Of a DNA stretch of 64,000 nucleotides, positions 11,511-23,827 are shown one piece after another; position 1 is the first letter of the stretch; each line of letters opens with the position of its first letter. The DNA is taken from assembly GCF_010093815.1 (NCBI RefSeq), contig NW_022985564.1, positions 788,590 through 852,589 of the forward strand, in the 5' to 3' direction. The position numbers and the translations under genes are program-made. Under the pieces are notes generated by a model. The model made no database searches, was not told the origin of the DNA, and saw nothing but the letters and a program-made list of their open reading frames with translations. Source of the stretch: Pseudovirgaria hyperparasitica. Lineage: Eukaryota > Ascomycota > Dothideomycetes > Acrospermales > Acrospermaceae.

Positions 11511-13560
11511 CCGCTCTGTCCACGTGCTCCCGAGCGTGTTCTGCTCTGCTCCGCTCTTTCCTGCTCAAGGTGCTCTGCTCTTTCCTGCTCTTCCGCATTA
11601 ACGCCTGACGTATGAGCTTCAAGTCCGGTCATCTCCGCCAACCATCCACCAATCATATCCCCGGCTTTCCTTGCAGCGTTTAATTCCCCCCAACTCAAAC
11701 TCAACGCAGGCAGCTTCCATCTCAAGGTTCCCTCTTGCTTGACGCATCATCTATTACTGCATTTCTATCAATATACCGTTCTCCCTCCTACCAGGCACAC
11801 CCGTGTGTTGTCGGGCAGCTGTAGATTCTACCATGATGCTCTTGTTTTTTCAATTACCTGAGTCGTCGTGGCGCCAGAGCAAGATCCTTCCGTTCCGAGC
11901 CTAGCATGACTTTGGGCTCATCAGCCCTTTGTCGGCCATCTTCGATCAATCGATCTCGTACCTCAATACTACTGATAACGGTCGGTCAACAGAACAGTCG
12001 TTCCATGCTTGCGCTCAAGTCCACTATGCGAGCACGAGTACGTCGCATTCAACATCATGTCTGTACCACTACCTGTGAACATACACACGTCCTCTTGTCT
12101 AGGTACCGTTGACGCCGTTCGACGTTGACTGCTCATCCTGGACCAGCGGTGTGTTTGCCCAAGCTATTGCTGTTCTATTGCTATTGCTATGGATATGGCT
12201 ATTGCTGTTATGGCAAATGCGGCATGGCTTCTATCAACGTGGCAGATGCTTCTAGCGCGTCTAACGCTCCACACTAGTTACTAGTTGGCCTATTTCCCTT
12301 CCATGTTCTATTCGATCAATTCTCTATTCCCAGTCCTACTTATTATGTTCTTGTTCCTCACGACACAAGCAAGCATGGTTAGAGATTGACCAGGTTCCTC
12401 TGGTCATGCCATGCTTCCAATGACACTATTCGTAGCCTGATCTGGATATTGCTCAAAGAACAATGCTTCTTTTCGTGCTGCTGTGATGCATCATGCAGAT
12501 AGATGCATGATCTTGTGGACGCTCTTGGAATAGCGGATGCAGCTTGCGCAATTGTGGTTGTGTGAGGGTCTCCGCAATCCCAACCTGACAACACAGAGAT
12601 GGCAAGACCCTTGTCTACCGCTTTTGGTAGCTAGTATAGCCTCTTCACCGCAGCTCCTCTGCATTACGATAGTCTCAATACTATCAATTACTTTGGTTGA
12701 CTCTAACACTGGCCTCGATGCAGGCCAAGCAATAAGTCTTCCAATAAATATTGTCAATACACGTACATCAACACATCATTCGAGCAGATGCAATCAAAAG
12801 CCAAGCGCCGAATGTGCATGATGTATATGCAGAGTGAGTTTCCCAGAGCAACTGTCAAACCTGACCGATGAAAACGGTTCTTTCCCTTTCTGGAACTCTG
12901 GGGTAGATCCGGAGATGGATGGTCCGCCTCCCTACTTGATATTACTGCAAGTGCACGCGCCACGCTGATGTGGCGGTGATCGACAGAATCCCCTCGAAAC
13001 ATACCTTGGTCCACTGGACCTGAGTCTGGAACTGGTGCTGCATCAGGATCTGGAGTGAACGCTACCGGTAACCCTCATCATCCATCATCGCCAATCACCC
13101 ACTATGAAAACTCTCCATCTTGGTTCGGGGTCGCCGGCACCCGCAACCCTGATCTCGACTCAGGAACTTGGTGATCATCATTTGCTCCTTCACCCCACCG
13201 AATCTGATGTGAAAGCTGTAATGATGAGCGTTGAACGGGTAAACGTTAAACGGTGAACGTCGAAATCTTTGCCTAAGCTCCGTCCATCTAATACCACCCG
13301 GCGACGAGCACGACGCTGTCCCGGTCCCCGTTGCCGTTCCCTAGCCTCGCACCCACCACTCTACCAACTCGTGCTCGACCTAGGCGACTCATGCTCGACC
13401 CGGACGACTCATCGCAATAACTGCCCCTTTTTCACCTCATCCCTTTCCATTGAACGCTGTCAATCTTTCTTGCTGCTTAGAGTGCCTTGCTGCTTCGAGT
13501 GCACAACACAATCTACAGCTTGTTCTTCTTACCTGCCTAGCCTCGATTGGAACTTTCGAT

Positions 13561-13624
13561 ACATACATACATACATACATACATACATACATACATACAT
13601 ACATACATACATACATACATACAT
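13561..13624 (+). repeat. (ACAT)16 tetranucleotide microsatellite
   Basis: Sixteen perfect ACAT units. It marks the left edge of the AT-rich island that follows. Confidence 0.97.
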
Positions 13625-14514
13625 AAACCTTATTAGATTGAGATGTGTTATAGCGATACTCTTAGTATAATGATATGATACTTATAGACGAAATCCAGAT
13701 CTTACTACTCAATTAAGACGTTATGACGATGAATTTAACGTAGCTATATTCGTATTACAAAAATGGGACTTAATTATATACATATGTACATATATACCTA
13801 CTTTGCTACACTTTCTGTAAGGAGTTACACTTTAAACAACGCGGCACTTATTATAGAGTCGGAGATATATACATACATGGCTATCTACTACGTCCAAGCA
13901 TAAGACATATATTAAGCATATATAATCTACATATAGATTCCACATATAGAATCCACATATATAACACGTAAATGTATATATAACGGGGTCTAGAGAATGT
14001 TATACGATCGAATAATAGATACTAGCTACCTGTTACTCCTCCTATACACATTTTCTAAATCCATGATATATCTATTTCTACCTTAAGACGCTACACTGTC
14101 ATTATAAGCTATCGATATACATACACCCTTCACCCTTTAGATACGACAATACATATACACGCTCAGGCTCTAGTCTAGACGCCATAATAAACACGTCGTC
14201 GACACCTGACTGGCTACCTAACTGTGTGTTCAAGCTTTGAGAACTAGACGATTGATCAAATATTATGAGGTCCACGTATCTAAGCTTTGAGAACTGGATG
14301 ATTAGTGGATATTACAAGGCCTGTCTACTTAGAAGTGGGATTTGTTTCATTGGAACGAAACGCAGTCAAGTAAACTAGAGTGAACTAGAGTGGTAATTAT
14401 CTTAAGATAGCTTGCACGACGTCTAATGCCTTGGTGGAATATGCGAAGAGTGATTGTTTTAGCATTGACTGCTTAATACCTAGACAGACAAGACATTGAT
14501 ACATGGACAAACAG

Positions 14515-14606
14515 ACAGTCAGGTAGTCAGGTAGTCAGGTAGTCAGGTAGTCAGTTAGTCAGGTAGTCAGGTAGTCAGGTAGTCAGTCAGTCAGTCAGTC
14601 AGTCAG
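14515..14606 (+). repeat. AGTCAGGT minisatellite passing into (AGTC)n
   Basis: About eight copies of an 8-bp AGTCAGGT unit, one of them with GTTAG, run directly into about six copies of AGTC. The longer unit looks derived from the shorter by slippage and substitution. Confidence 0.9.
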
Positions 14607-14763
14607 AACTACGTCTATACAACTTGCACTTGCCGTCAACTAGACCTCCTAGTCTTTGAGTTCTATAGAATATGGCAAATTCCCTTTATACTCCTGTTTC
14701 TATTCATCTTCTACTCTGTCTACTTTATATATACAGCTCTTTAACATACATACACCCACATAG

Positions 14764-14846
14764 ACTCTCTCTTACTCTCTCTCTTACTCTCTCTCTCTTA
14801 CTCTCTCTCTCTTACTCTCTCTCTCTTACTCTCTCTCTCTTACTCT
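14764..14846 (+). repeat. pyrimidine-rich CTCTCTTA-type repeat
   Basis: Six to seven copies of a CTCTCT(CT)TA unit of 10-14 bp make a polypyrimidine tract of about 80 bases within the AT-rich island. Confidence 0.9.
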
Positions 14847-16060
14847 ATATATTCTACTCTATATGCGTATCTCTAATTTCTATATCTACATCTCCTTTTA
14901 TCTTGTATATATTCTTCTATTTATATTCTTTTCTACTATCTATAGCCTCTTAAGCTCTTCGGTAGGGATAACATGTATATGTAAGAGTGGTAGGAAGAAG
15001 GCATTCATTACCTCGTTGACTTCACTGTGTATATTTCCATGTATTGACCTCGTGCTTGTTATTTATGTGAGTTATAGGTATGTGGATCAACCTATCTACT
15101 TGTCCGCTTCCTTGCTTGATTTCTTGTTCTTATGCTACGTACGTAACTATTATAGTGCATATAATGCGACTATGATAAGTATCTAGTTCGTAGAACATGT
15201 GACTTCTTATGACTTGTATAGCTTCATGTATATATATGGTCTTTGCGATGGTAAAAGTAGATTCTATAATAATTTTTACTCTATAACTACGCATCTTTAT
15301 ATTACTACCACGGGACTTTAAAGAGATATTATATACTTATATACTTAGATGTACTAATAAGATATAGTTAAATAGAATAGTAGTCGTAGAGTAGGGTAGA
15401 GAAACACGAAGTGCGAATTCTAGTAGCAAGGATATACTATAGTATAGAAAGAGAACTTATATGGATTTTGTACTACCTATATAACTCTTTAATACGACTA
15501 ATTAGATTTTTATAGAGAATACTTAGAACGAAGACCTGGAGTATATACATTCTATATAGGATTCTACCTAGTATAATAAGCGGAGCTAGACTATTCTTCT
15601 ATCTCTAACCTTTTTAAGAGCTCTTTTTAATTCTTATCTATGTCTTTAGATATATTCTTTCTACGAATTTAAATACTTTAAGTTATAAACTATAAACTAG
15701 TACTATCCTTAGAATAGATACTTAATAGATAATTAAGACAACTACTAAGAGTCTAGCGAACTAAGATAGCTCTCTATACTCTTATCTACTAGAAATATTC
15801 TCTATAAACTTAAGTTTATCTTATGTTCTTTTCTTCTATAAGTTTATAGAGATCTAAGAAGAGATTAAATATAATAAAGTAAGTAGAAGAGATATATAGA
15901 AGTAGAAGCAAGCATAATCACAAGATAATATATCCTAGGTATAGTACTTTCTAACGAGCCGTTATAGTAGATAATCTTCGAGATAGATAATATGTTGTTT
16001 TTATATGATACTCGATACAAGCTATAAGGCTTATTGACAACCTTGAATCGTCCAAGCATA

Positions 16061-18409
16061 GAGCCATGTAATATGTTGTGCTGAGTGTGTCGCGTCCGAA
16101 CCGAGAATCGATTGTTGATGCCGTTCTGGACCTGAAGTGAATATTAGCGTGGCGGAAGTAAACATCCCACCCGGCCCCACCCCACTGTACCCCGCGCTCG
16201 CTTCGCGCTAGCGTGATCGCAATTACTAAATACGGCCCTCCGACACCCCACATGGTTCTTGCCGCCCCGGCTCGGTGAACATGGGTGCACTTCGTTCCAT
16301 ATATCTGGACTTATCACTTCCTCTCATTAATGGCTCTAATATTACTTGATAGTTCTTACACTGGATGTCTCTAACTCTCACGCAGGCGCTGAATCACGAC
16401 GGCAGATGATCGTGCGTTATCCATCTGCCAGCCAGTGGGTCTCCTGCAACTTCAAGCTCGACGAAGGATGCTTGCGATAGCGTGAGCCATGTACGCGCAC
16501 GCAGCGACAGGCTGAACAGCTCCGAGGCGCGCAAGAGCTGTCTTGAGAGGGCAAAGTGTCGATTTGCAGCCCAGTGAGCATGCTGATAGGTTGGGTCCGT
16601 AAAACGTATGCATTGGGCACAGGCCTCGGTAGAAATATCCTATTCGTGCCGAGTAGTGCCCTATGTCCAGACATTTGCCCTCGCACTGTGCAGAAGACGA
16701 AGAGCACGTATCAAACTGCGTGGCAGCGAGCGACAGACAAAGGACTTACTGCAACTGGTACTGTCAGGGACGTTCACCGTAGATGTATGCGCACGGGCTG
16801 ACTGCCGACTCCTACGCTGGTTCTCAGCTGTCTGACCATGCATGCGCTGCGAACTCTGGATATACTTGCATGCATAGCGCGAACGAGCCGGATGGGGTGT
16901 TTGGAAAACAGATACGGGCGTTCGGCGTCTACGGGTGACAACGTGCTTGCAGTGACTAGATGCTGACGAACAAACTAAAGACGCCGGCGTCACTTTGCTG
17001 ATGTCTAGCAAGCGCCCGCTTCGACATGTGGAAGCAGGAAGGCATGGAGTCGAACATTATTGTGCGAACGACAAGACATGTAAGTGGTGTGGACGTGGAT
17101 GAATGCTAATCTTCTATTCGCGGTAGTATCTGGGTGTCGATCAAGCAGCTGCTCTGAGAGTTGCGCGTATGCATGAGCAGGGAGCAATTGTGTCTCCAAA
17201 CAGACCGTTCGTGCGGCCGCGGACAGGGAAACCCAAATGGGCGTCTCATTGTCTATTTTGATGCCCCTCAGTACTGGTGTTGATCTTACGAAGACATGCT
17301 CATGTCCATGTCCAGATCCACGACTAGAAATGGCCAGTTCACTGACACTGTCGGCGGCAGCTTGAGCTTTTGGGACACTTCCCACAAGGTTCCGCCTAGA
17401 TGAGCGGGGTGATAGTATAAGTTACCTGGCTAGCGTCGCCGGCGGAGAGTGCCTAATACCAGTTTGCATGGGCCCTGGGGGCTGGGAAGAATCCCTTTCG
17501 CGAGGATATTCCTTTACCTCGGTCACAATTGTCACTAGAGATACTGATATTTGAGTATGTAGAAGTACTGTCTACTCGCAGGTCTGCGTGATATGTTGGT
17601 GATAGGAAAGATATTCAATTGGAGATATCGTAGTAGTATAGAGCTAGTAGTTCGCTGCCAGGTCTTTGACTTTGTAGGAGGAAGCTATTGTATCTTATCT
17701 TGGTCTGAGACATACCATAGCTTTGAGACACTCAGGACCCGCCGCGATAGTTTTCGTGTGACGTGCTCGTGAGAACATGCTGATAGAAAACGGACCTGTG
17801 GTTAGGCTGCAATCAACGATCAACGAGCTCGACGGTAGGTTTGTAAACATATCGACAAGAGGCTACCATAAAAGAAGACGTCCTTTATCGGTCTAGAAGG
17901 AATATCGTTCGTGTTGAGGTTACATAACATATAACGGCCCGTCATGACTTCCGTCCAGTCGCAGAGCACAGATCTTATTCCTGTCCAGACAACAGGAACA
18001 ACATACTATGGCAGTCCTAGCAGTCTGTCAAGTTGAGCCAGGGAGCACATTCGTAAGAATATGCGATTACCGCCTTTAGCCAGGGCGCCAATCGCAACGC
18101 CAACCCAAGTAAATGGGTAGAGAGATGTAATGAAAGTTGCCAAAATGGTCGAGACAAGAAAACGAAAAGAAAGAGCGGTCTTAGACTGTGATAATCGATG
18201 ACCACGAGAAAGGCAGCATTAAGTCTTGTGACACTAAAAGGTGATATAAAGTCTGACCGTCAAGTCTTTTCGCCCTGTTTCACTCTGGGAGGTGATTGGT
18301 GATTGCGAGATCCGTAAACTGAGGATTCCGGAGATTAACCAGCTTCACAAGTACTGACAGACGTGGATTTCATCCAAACTCTGTCCAAACGCCTTTTCAT
18401 TCCCATTTC
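16061..18409. other. gene-poor region, right part
   Basis: Normal composition returns here, with a short GC-rich patch near 16150-16260. Several minus-strand ORFs of 60-126 codons occur (the longest at 17005-17385), but none shows a domain or a plausible splice partner. The segment nearest 18410 should be the Ras gene's 3' flank. I see no gene I can support. Confidence 0.45.
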
Positions 18410-19226
18410 CTACATCAGGGTGCATCCACAGCATCCGCTCTTCTTCTCGCCATCCTCCATATCCATCTTGCTGCGAGTATGGCCGATGGCTCCCTGTCCC
18501 TGGGCTCCTCCCCATGACGACATCTCCTTGTTATATCTGCGAATTTCCCTTACAATATCGTAGAATGAGTTGTCAACGTTGATGCGTGATTTTGCGGACG
18601 TCTCGATAAATTTGCATCCGAATTGTCGTGCCAAGTTCTGGCCCTCTGATAGTCATGAGTCAGTGTCCGGACACGCAAATGGGCTCGTGGGAATTCAAAC
18701 CTTGGGTTGAGACCTCCCGCTCTGACTCCAAATCGCATTTGTTTCCAACGACGATGATAGGGAAGTAGTCCTTATCCTTTACTCTAAGGATTTGTTGCTG
18801 GAACGTCATGATTTCCTCAAACGATTGCCTCGAAGTTATCGAGTACACCAGTAGGAAACCTTCGCCAGTCCGCATGTACTGTTCTCTCATGGCAGAGTAT
18901 TCCTCTTGACCGGCAGTATCCAGCACATCAAGAAGTGCAACTTCATCGTCAATCACGCATTGCTTGCGGTACGAGTCTGTACAGATTCCGTGAGATTAGC
19001 GTATGATTACTTCTGAGTTATCTTGAGAAGAAGCGAACCTTCGATTGTTGGATCGTACTCATCGACGAAGTGACTCTGAATCAGTTGGATAGTCAAACAA
19101 GACTTGCCCACACCACCACCTCCGACTACGACTAGTTTGTATTCGCGAAGAAACTGTGATAACGAGCTTATTTAGTGTCCAAATTCTTGAGGATTAGAAG
19201 TCATTGTTGCTAACCTTGGAAGCCAT
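18410..19226 (-). CDS. ras1: Ras family small GTPase (fungal RasA/Ras1 type)
   Basis: Four exons (19226-19215, 19153-19039, 18976-18701, 18645-18410) separated by introns of 61, 62 and 55 bp give 212 residues. All G motifs are present: the P-loop GGGGVGKS (residues 15-22), switch I effector [21 protein letters not shown] with the catalytic Gln, NKCDLE, and ETSAK. The hypervariable tail ends in a CaaX box, CTLM, preceded by CCG. This predicts farnesylation plus palmitoylation and plasma-membrane anchoring. Fungal Ras1/RasA acts upstream of adenylate cyclase and MAP-kinase routes to control germination, polarity and development. The first exon holds only MASK; family conservation of the following [11 protein letters not shown] fixes the splice. 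There are no activating substitutions at the positions equal to human G12, G13 or Q61. The orthology call rests on recognition by eye. Confidence 0.96.
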
Positions 19227-21641
19227 ATTGCGAGGACTTGATGGAGGACACTTTGCCGTCGTTGGTTTGCGATGTCGATGTAAGGGACGTCGGTTGGCAC
19301 TTGCTGCACGGTGTATCTACAGTAGCTTTGGGCGGTCAAGAACGGTCCGAACTCTAAGAAGCAGGGAAGACGATAAAATCCGCGGAAGGAGGAGGGTACA
19401 AGATTTCGCACGACTGAGGGAGCGTAGACGGATAAGAGCGTGAGAGATCAATCACAGCTTTGACCAGGAGCGGACTGGGGAGATGGATGAAATGAGAGAA
19501 GCAAGATGGTTGGGCGGAAGAGATGGTGGAGATGGAGAGAAAGGCTCGGTAGGTGGTATAGATGGTAAAAGTTGCAAGGTTTTAGCTAATTCGATAAGAA
19601 AGCACGGCCGCTAAGAGAGCCTTCCCTTTGGCTTCCCACCCTTCCTTTCGCGGTGCCCAAGACCACTCTCCTAACCACGAAGGGCTTGTTGGTCTGTTTC
19701 TCCTGCACGCACATACACACACGCACACACACACACACAACACATACACACACACGCACACACATGCACACATACACACATACACCACTCTACGCTTGTC
19801 TCGTCCCTTTTGCTGGACATTACAACCAAGACGGGCGGCAATGGACAGGCAACCTGCATGGGTTGGCTTCTGCCTCACTTCAGGCTTCTTCTTCGCCATG
19901 CCTGGTTGGCACCTCTCTCTCGCAGCCACACAACAGACGGAGATGCGTGCTGCATTGTCACTTGTCACGACCACATCCATTCTTTGGCTCCATACTCCAG
20001 CCAATTGCGGTGCAGGCGCCATGACCATGGCTATTACGGTGAAGCGACCGCCGCGCGCGTGTGCAAGGGCTGCTATCTGTCTCTCTTCCAAGGTTGGTTG
20101 GTTATGGCTACTGACTACATAGTATCTGGTTCACTACACCCACATACACACACACACGATAACCTCCGAAACTACTTGCAGTCGCCGTCTCGTACTCACC
20201 GTAATACCTCGCTCCAGCATACTAAAAATAAGCCACCTCCACGTGCTTCCAGAATGAACGGCAGAAACCAGAGACTCGGCGTTCCGATGCCCTTTCGGGG
20301 CATTTCAAGGTTCCTCGTGTCTGTAGGGGCAATTGGTCGCAAGCATACCCCTGCCCTTGCGCATCTCTGCACCATCTACTATGTATGCTTTTAGTAGTGA
20401 TCGCCGCCACTTACAAAGGGGTCGAGTACGGCTTGTCAACTTCGCTCATCGCTAAGGCCCGGTCCTTGGACATACGTGTTATTAGGTAGTTGCTTGGACT
20501 GCAAATGGCTGAGAGGGGGCGGGACATGGTAACCACATATCTGCAGACCAGACTGCGTCCATTCATCATAATCGCCTTCTGGAATTATTTTCGAAGAACG
20601 AGTAGACATCATGTGCTTCACAACGGATGCGGGCGATCATGCAAGATGGTGGGCTAGCGGGTGTGCTGTGATACACGCACACAGCAAATTCTACCCATGA
20701 CTGGGTGGCCCCTGAGCGCCATCTAGCGACCACGCGCCCAGAGTGCCAATCGCATCCTCGATACGAATCGATCTCGACTTCTCCAGCTCACGTTCAAACG
20801 GCCACTTCAGTACTATGGCATGTGGTCATGAGTGGTTTCTTTGACAATATGTCGTTTTGTACTGCTTATATAGAACAGATGGTCAGTAGCCGTCATTAAT
20901 CTCTCCGACAGTCTCGTGCTTCCCAGTATTTAGCTCGACGATGCTAATCGTTCGTGTTGCATCGCTCCAGGCGTTAGCGAAAGCCAAAGGGACAGGGAAG
21001 GGCGCCCTGTTCCCCCTTTTAGCCATCTTCGAGAAGCAATGGAGGTTGGTTACCTCACTCTACAGCTACCTTACCCCAAGTACGAACAGCAATTATATTT
21101 CCGAGTGCCTCGCTGCCATTCCTCTCGGCATCTGTTGCCCATGTTGTGCCACTGCGGGCAAAAAATCCATCGGCGACATTTGTCAATTTGCACTTCGGCC
21201 GCTTCTATTCGTCTCGGATTGCTGAAACGTACCACTGCACTATTAGGTCTTGCAGAACGCATGGCAGCATGTTCCCTGCAAAGAACAGGTGTTTCCGACA
21301 ACGTCAGCATTGAGGAGTCAAATACCATGTCAGGCTCACTCTACGCCTCCTAGTCGTCGCGTGGCGAGCAAGCCTACAGATCCACTGCTGAAAGACTAGC
21401 CCTTACGATAGTATAGCTTCGATGAAAGACCTTGGAGCTATACTTGATAAGCTGTACACAATATTCGAGTACTTCGTCGTTGGCACGTTTGCCTCGGACA
21501 GCTGCCTTGACTGATAATAGGAAGATCGTACAGTTCGAAGATATTTCGCAGTAAACCTTCCCAACCTCAGCTGATACATTGACCAAGGATTTGACGATCC
21601 ATAGTTACAGGGATACAGCCGGACATCCTGGCTTTACATTA
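19227..21641. other. intergenic region upstream of Ras
   Basis: It begins with the Ras promoter and leader and extends to the 3' end of the molybdopterin-binding-domain gene. The ORFs at 19580-20400 on both strands are made by a CA/TG repeat and its flanks. The remainder, 20400-21640, shows only short overlapping ORFs with no domain. No RNA gene was recognised. Confidence 0.45.
19705..19786 (+). repeat. (CA)n-rich microsatellite
   Basis: An interrupted CA/CACG/CATA dinucleotide repeat about 80 bp long. It generates Thr/His-rich ORFs on one strand and Cys/Val-rich ORFs on the other. Confidence 0.95.
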
Positions 21642-22750
21642 CTACTTCTCAGCGTTGTTGTCCGCTTCCAGCGCATCATCTTCGTCCTCGGTCGATACTC
21701 TATGTCCCCGAACAGCCTTTTCAACTTCAGGGACCAAGCTCTCCATGAATTCCAAATCCCGCCCAACCAGTGTGACTGTGTTACGATCCTTGCCCCACCT
21801 AGGATAGCTTCCAACCTTGATGCCTTTGGCCTCTACCCTACTGGCCAGTTCGGTCAGGTATTCCGCAACTGCACTTTCTGCAAGAGGTGTGGAAAATAAT
21901 AATCTATAGACGCCTTTGCCTTCGGGGTCGGTCAGGCGAGGTAATAGACTAGCTTTTAATCCCATCAGCATCTGCTCGAATAGCCTAGGAACACCTGGTA
22001 ATATGTGGACATTTCCATTGACCACACTGATTGGCACCCATAGTTCGTCTGAAACGAACACGACTTGGTCCTCGAGAGGCCTTGAATTATCGGTCGGAAG
22101 TATGATCATCCGTTTCTTTGCATTCAATGCTGGCGATGGCACATTCCAATCAAAGTCAGGTTGCGATTTATGTGGTCTTGATAGCCTTTTCATGCGCTCA
22201 AATGCCTCTGTATGCTCCTTTAATGGTAGGTCAAAAGCTTTTGCTATCGATTGGTAGGTGATATCGTCGTGCCTATACATGATATGGTTAAGCCGATACC
22301 AATACAACTACCCAGGTCATCACTTACGTCGGACCGATCCCTCCAGATGTGACCACCATGTCGTACGTCGTCGACATGCGCCTCGTAGCCTCTACGATCT
22401 CTGCCTCGTCATCGGCAATGACCTCAATCCTCTTCAGCTGTATCCCTAGGGAGAAGCAGTACTTGGCGAAAAAGGCCGAGTTCGAGTCTACTGTCTATGA
22501 TCACAATGCATCAGCATTTGAATGCAGCCTTGTTTGACTTTTTAACACTAACCTTCCCACCCAACACCTCGTCACCAATGATTATGCATCCTGCCGTATG
22601 TATCATCGCCTTCTGTCGCTCCGCAGCCATTATGCTTGCTGGCGCCGGATGCACGAGCGAACTCGTGAGACTCGATGCCGCTGAACGGTGCGCGTAGTTG
22701 GGAATCGGGCGGGAAAGGTGTCGTGCTAGTTGTGAAAGTCTGCTGTACAT
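21642..22750 (-). CDS. molybdopterin-binding (MoCF/MogA-like) domain protein, FAD synthase N-domain relative
   Basis: Three exons (22750-22553, 22494-22328, 22272-21642) with 58- and 55-bp introns give 331 residues. The MoCF_biosynth fold is clear: [11 protein letters not shown] near residues 57-66, [12 protein letters not shown] at the start of exon 2, and [14 protein letters not shown] spanning the second splice, the signature of the family. The C-terminal half matches the region that follows this domain in eukaryotic FAD synthase (FLAD1) MPTb-domain proteins and in fungal stand-alone homologues. In the family the domain acts as an FAD/nucleotide pyrophosphatase rather than in molybdenum cofactor synthesis; which applies here is inference. 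Residues 1-40 are rich in Arg, Ser and Ala with almost no acid, fitting a mitochondrial presequence. A start at the internal Met41 would give a cytosolic form. The gene is divergent from the GMF gene with 398 bp between. Confidence 0.88.
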
Positions 22751-23148
22751 GGGAGACCGTGCTACCTAGCTAAGCAGGTTGGCGATCTAGCTACAGGCGA
22801 AGTTTCGGAGGAGCACCGTGTGCTTATTGGGTGAGGTTTAGGAAAGTGTAGAGAGGTGAACAGAGGAGGAGGTTTAAGGCCTGTCCAGCACCCATCAAGT
22901 CGTTGACGTGATGTTCAATGTTCTAGCGTGCGGGTAGCTGGTGTGGAGCTCGTCTGAGAGCTCATGGATGGCCGTAGTACTGGGCTGGGTACTTATCGAT
23001 AGCCATTGCGAAGTGATCCATCTGTGCGGCCATTTGGGACGACAACTACAGACTTCTCAACGGTCAAACTGTCAACCTTGTCTTTTCATACTGCCTCCCC
23101 CAGGCTGCCCAATTTTCGATAGACCTCAATCAGATAAACCTGCGCAAC
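22751..23148. promoter_or_regulatory. shared intergenic promoter region of a divergent gene pair
   Basis: The start codons of the MoCF-domain gene (minus) and the GMF gene (plus) are 398 bp apart, so both promoters must lie here. No TATA box or specific operator is evident by eye. Confidence 0.5.
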
Positions 23149-23827
23149 ATGGTTCGTCTTTTCCGTACATAATCGTTGAGTCACGACCATCCCTCGACAG
23201 ACCCCGCTTCTACAGATGCCTCATATTCCAACCCTAGATACATACGCTGTTGCTGATGCTGCGTACGTCAGGCTTCTGAATCGCGTCTATACCTCTTCTC
23301 CCAGGAGACTAAGGATAAGCTGAAGAAATTTCGTCTGGGCACATCGAGGGCGAAGGATGCGCAGGCAGTCATATGTATGATCTCATGGCGGCTATCGTGA
23401 ACTGGCCTGAGGCTGATGAACGCCGACGCCAGAAGACCAGATCGATAAGAAGACCCTCGAGATCTCTCAGGACGATGAGGAACAGACCTACACGGATATG
23501 ACACAGTTGGGAGAGGACTTGCCCGACCATGCGCCGAGATTCGTCCTATTGAGCTATCCGTTGACATTGGTATTGACAACTGCCCCCCAATGGCGACGTT
23601 ACCAGTTGAGTGATGCTGATGTGTGCTTGCGATAGGACTCAGGAAGGCTAAGCGTGCCATATGTTCTGTTATACTACCTACCTGCGACGTGTAATAGTGA
23701 ACTGAAGATGCTGTATGCTGGCGCAAAGGAGTTAATGAGGAATACAGCGGAAGTCAACAGGATCATCGAAATCGATAGTGCAGAAGATCTGGAAGAGATT
23801 GAAGAGACGTTGAAAAACCAATCTTGA
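23149..23827 (+). CDS. AIM7: glia maturation factor homologue (GMF/Aim7, ADF-H domain)
   Basis: Four exons (23149-23151, 23272-23374, 23436-23569, 23636-23827) with introns of 120, 61 and 66 bp encode 143 residues, the usual GMF length. Exon 1 is the ATG alone, followed by a GTTCGT donor. The protein opens ASESRLYLFSQETKDKLK, then RLGTSRAKDAQAVIY across the second splice. LPDHAPRFVLLSYPLTL, GRLSVPYVLLYYLP and MLYAGAKELMRNTAEVNR follow, the family's most conserved blocks. GMF binds the Arp2/3 complex, promotes debranching of actin filaments and inhibits new branching; in yeast it acts at cortical actin patches. No single ORF covers this gene, and the longest ORF over it is antisense. Only the 3-nt first exon is open to doubt: another upstream ATG could serve. 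The rest is set by phase and conservation. Confidence 0.93.

Larger units (their letters stand above)
7210..13558. other. long gene-poor region, left part
   Basis: About 6.3 kb of ordinary base composition in which I find no gene. The first few hundred bases would be the promoter and leader of the bZIP gene, with C/T-rich runs near 7740-8060 on the plus strand. Many short ORFs occur on both strands, but they overlap one another, start mostly at non-ATG codons, and show no domain, no conserved-looking block and no splice-linked partner. Simple repeats are listed separately. A non-coding RNA, a very long regulatory region or old decayed repeats remain possible. Confidence 0.5.
13625..16060. other. 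AT-rich island, probably RIP-degraded repeat DNA
   Basis: Composition changes abruptly after the ACAT tract and returns to normal near 16060. Inside, TpA is very frequent, CpA is sparse and stop codons crowd all frames, most clearly at 15280-15960. This is what RIP leaves of transposons in Pezizomycotina, but I cannot recognise any transposon protein or terminal repeat. Two simple repeats sit inside it. No gene is supported here. Confidence 0.7.

Noticed and set aside
11264-11725. Clustered ORFs on both strands near 11.1-11.7 kb
   Set aside because: They overlap each other, depend on the CACCGT repeat for part of their length, and show no domain or splice structure.
19582-20122. Overlapping long ORFs on both strands (up to 194 codons)
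   Set aside because: They are created by the CA/TG microsatellite and its low-stop flanks. The residues are compositionally skewed (Thr/His or Cys/Val runs) and there is no domain.
23268-23726. 152-codon minus-strand ORF
   Set aside because: It is antisense to the GMF exons, which account for the lack of stops.
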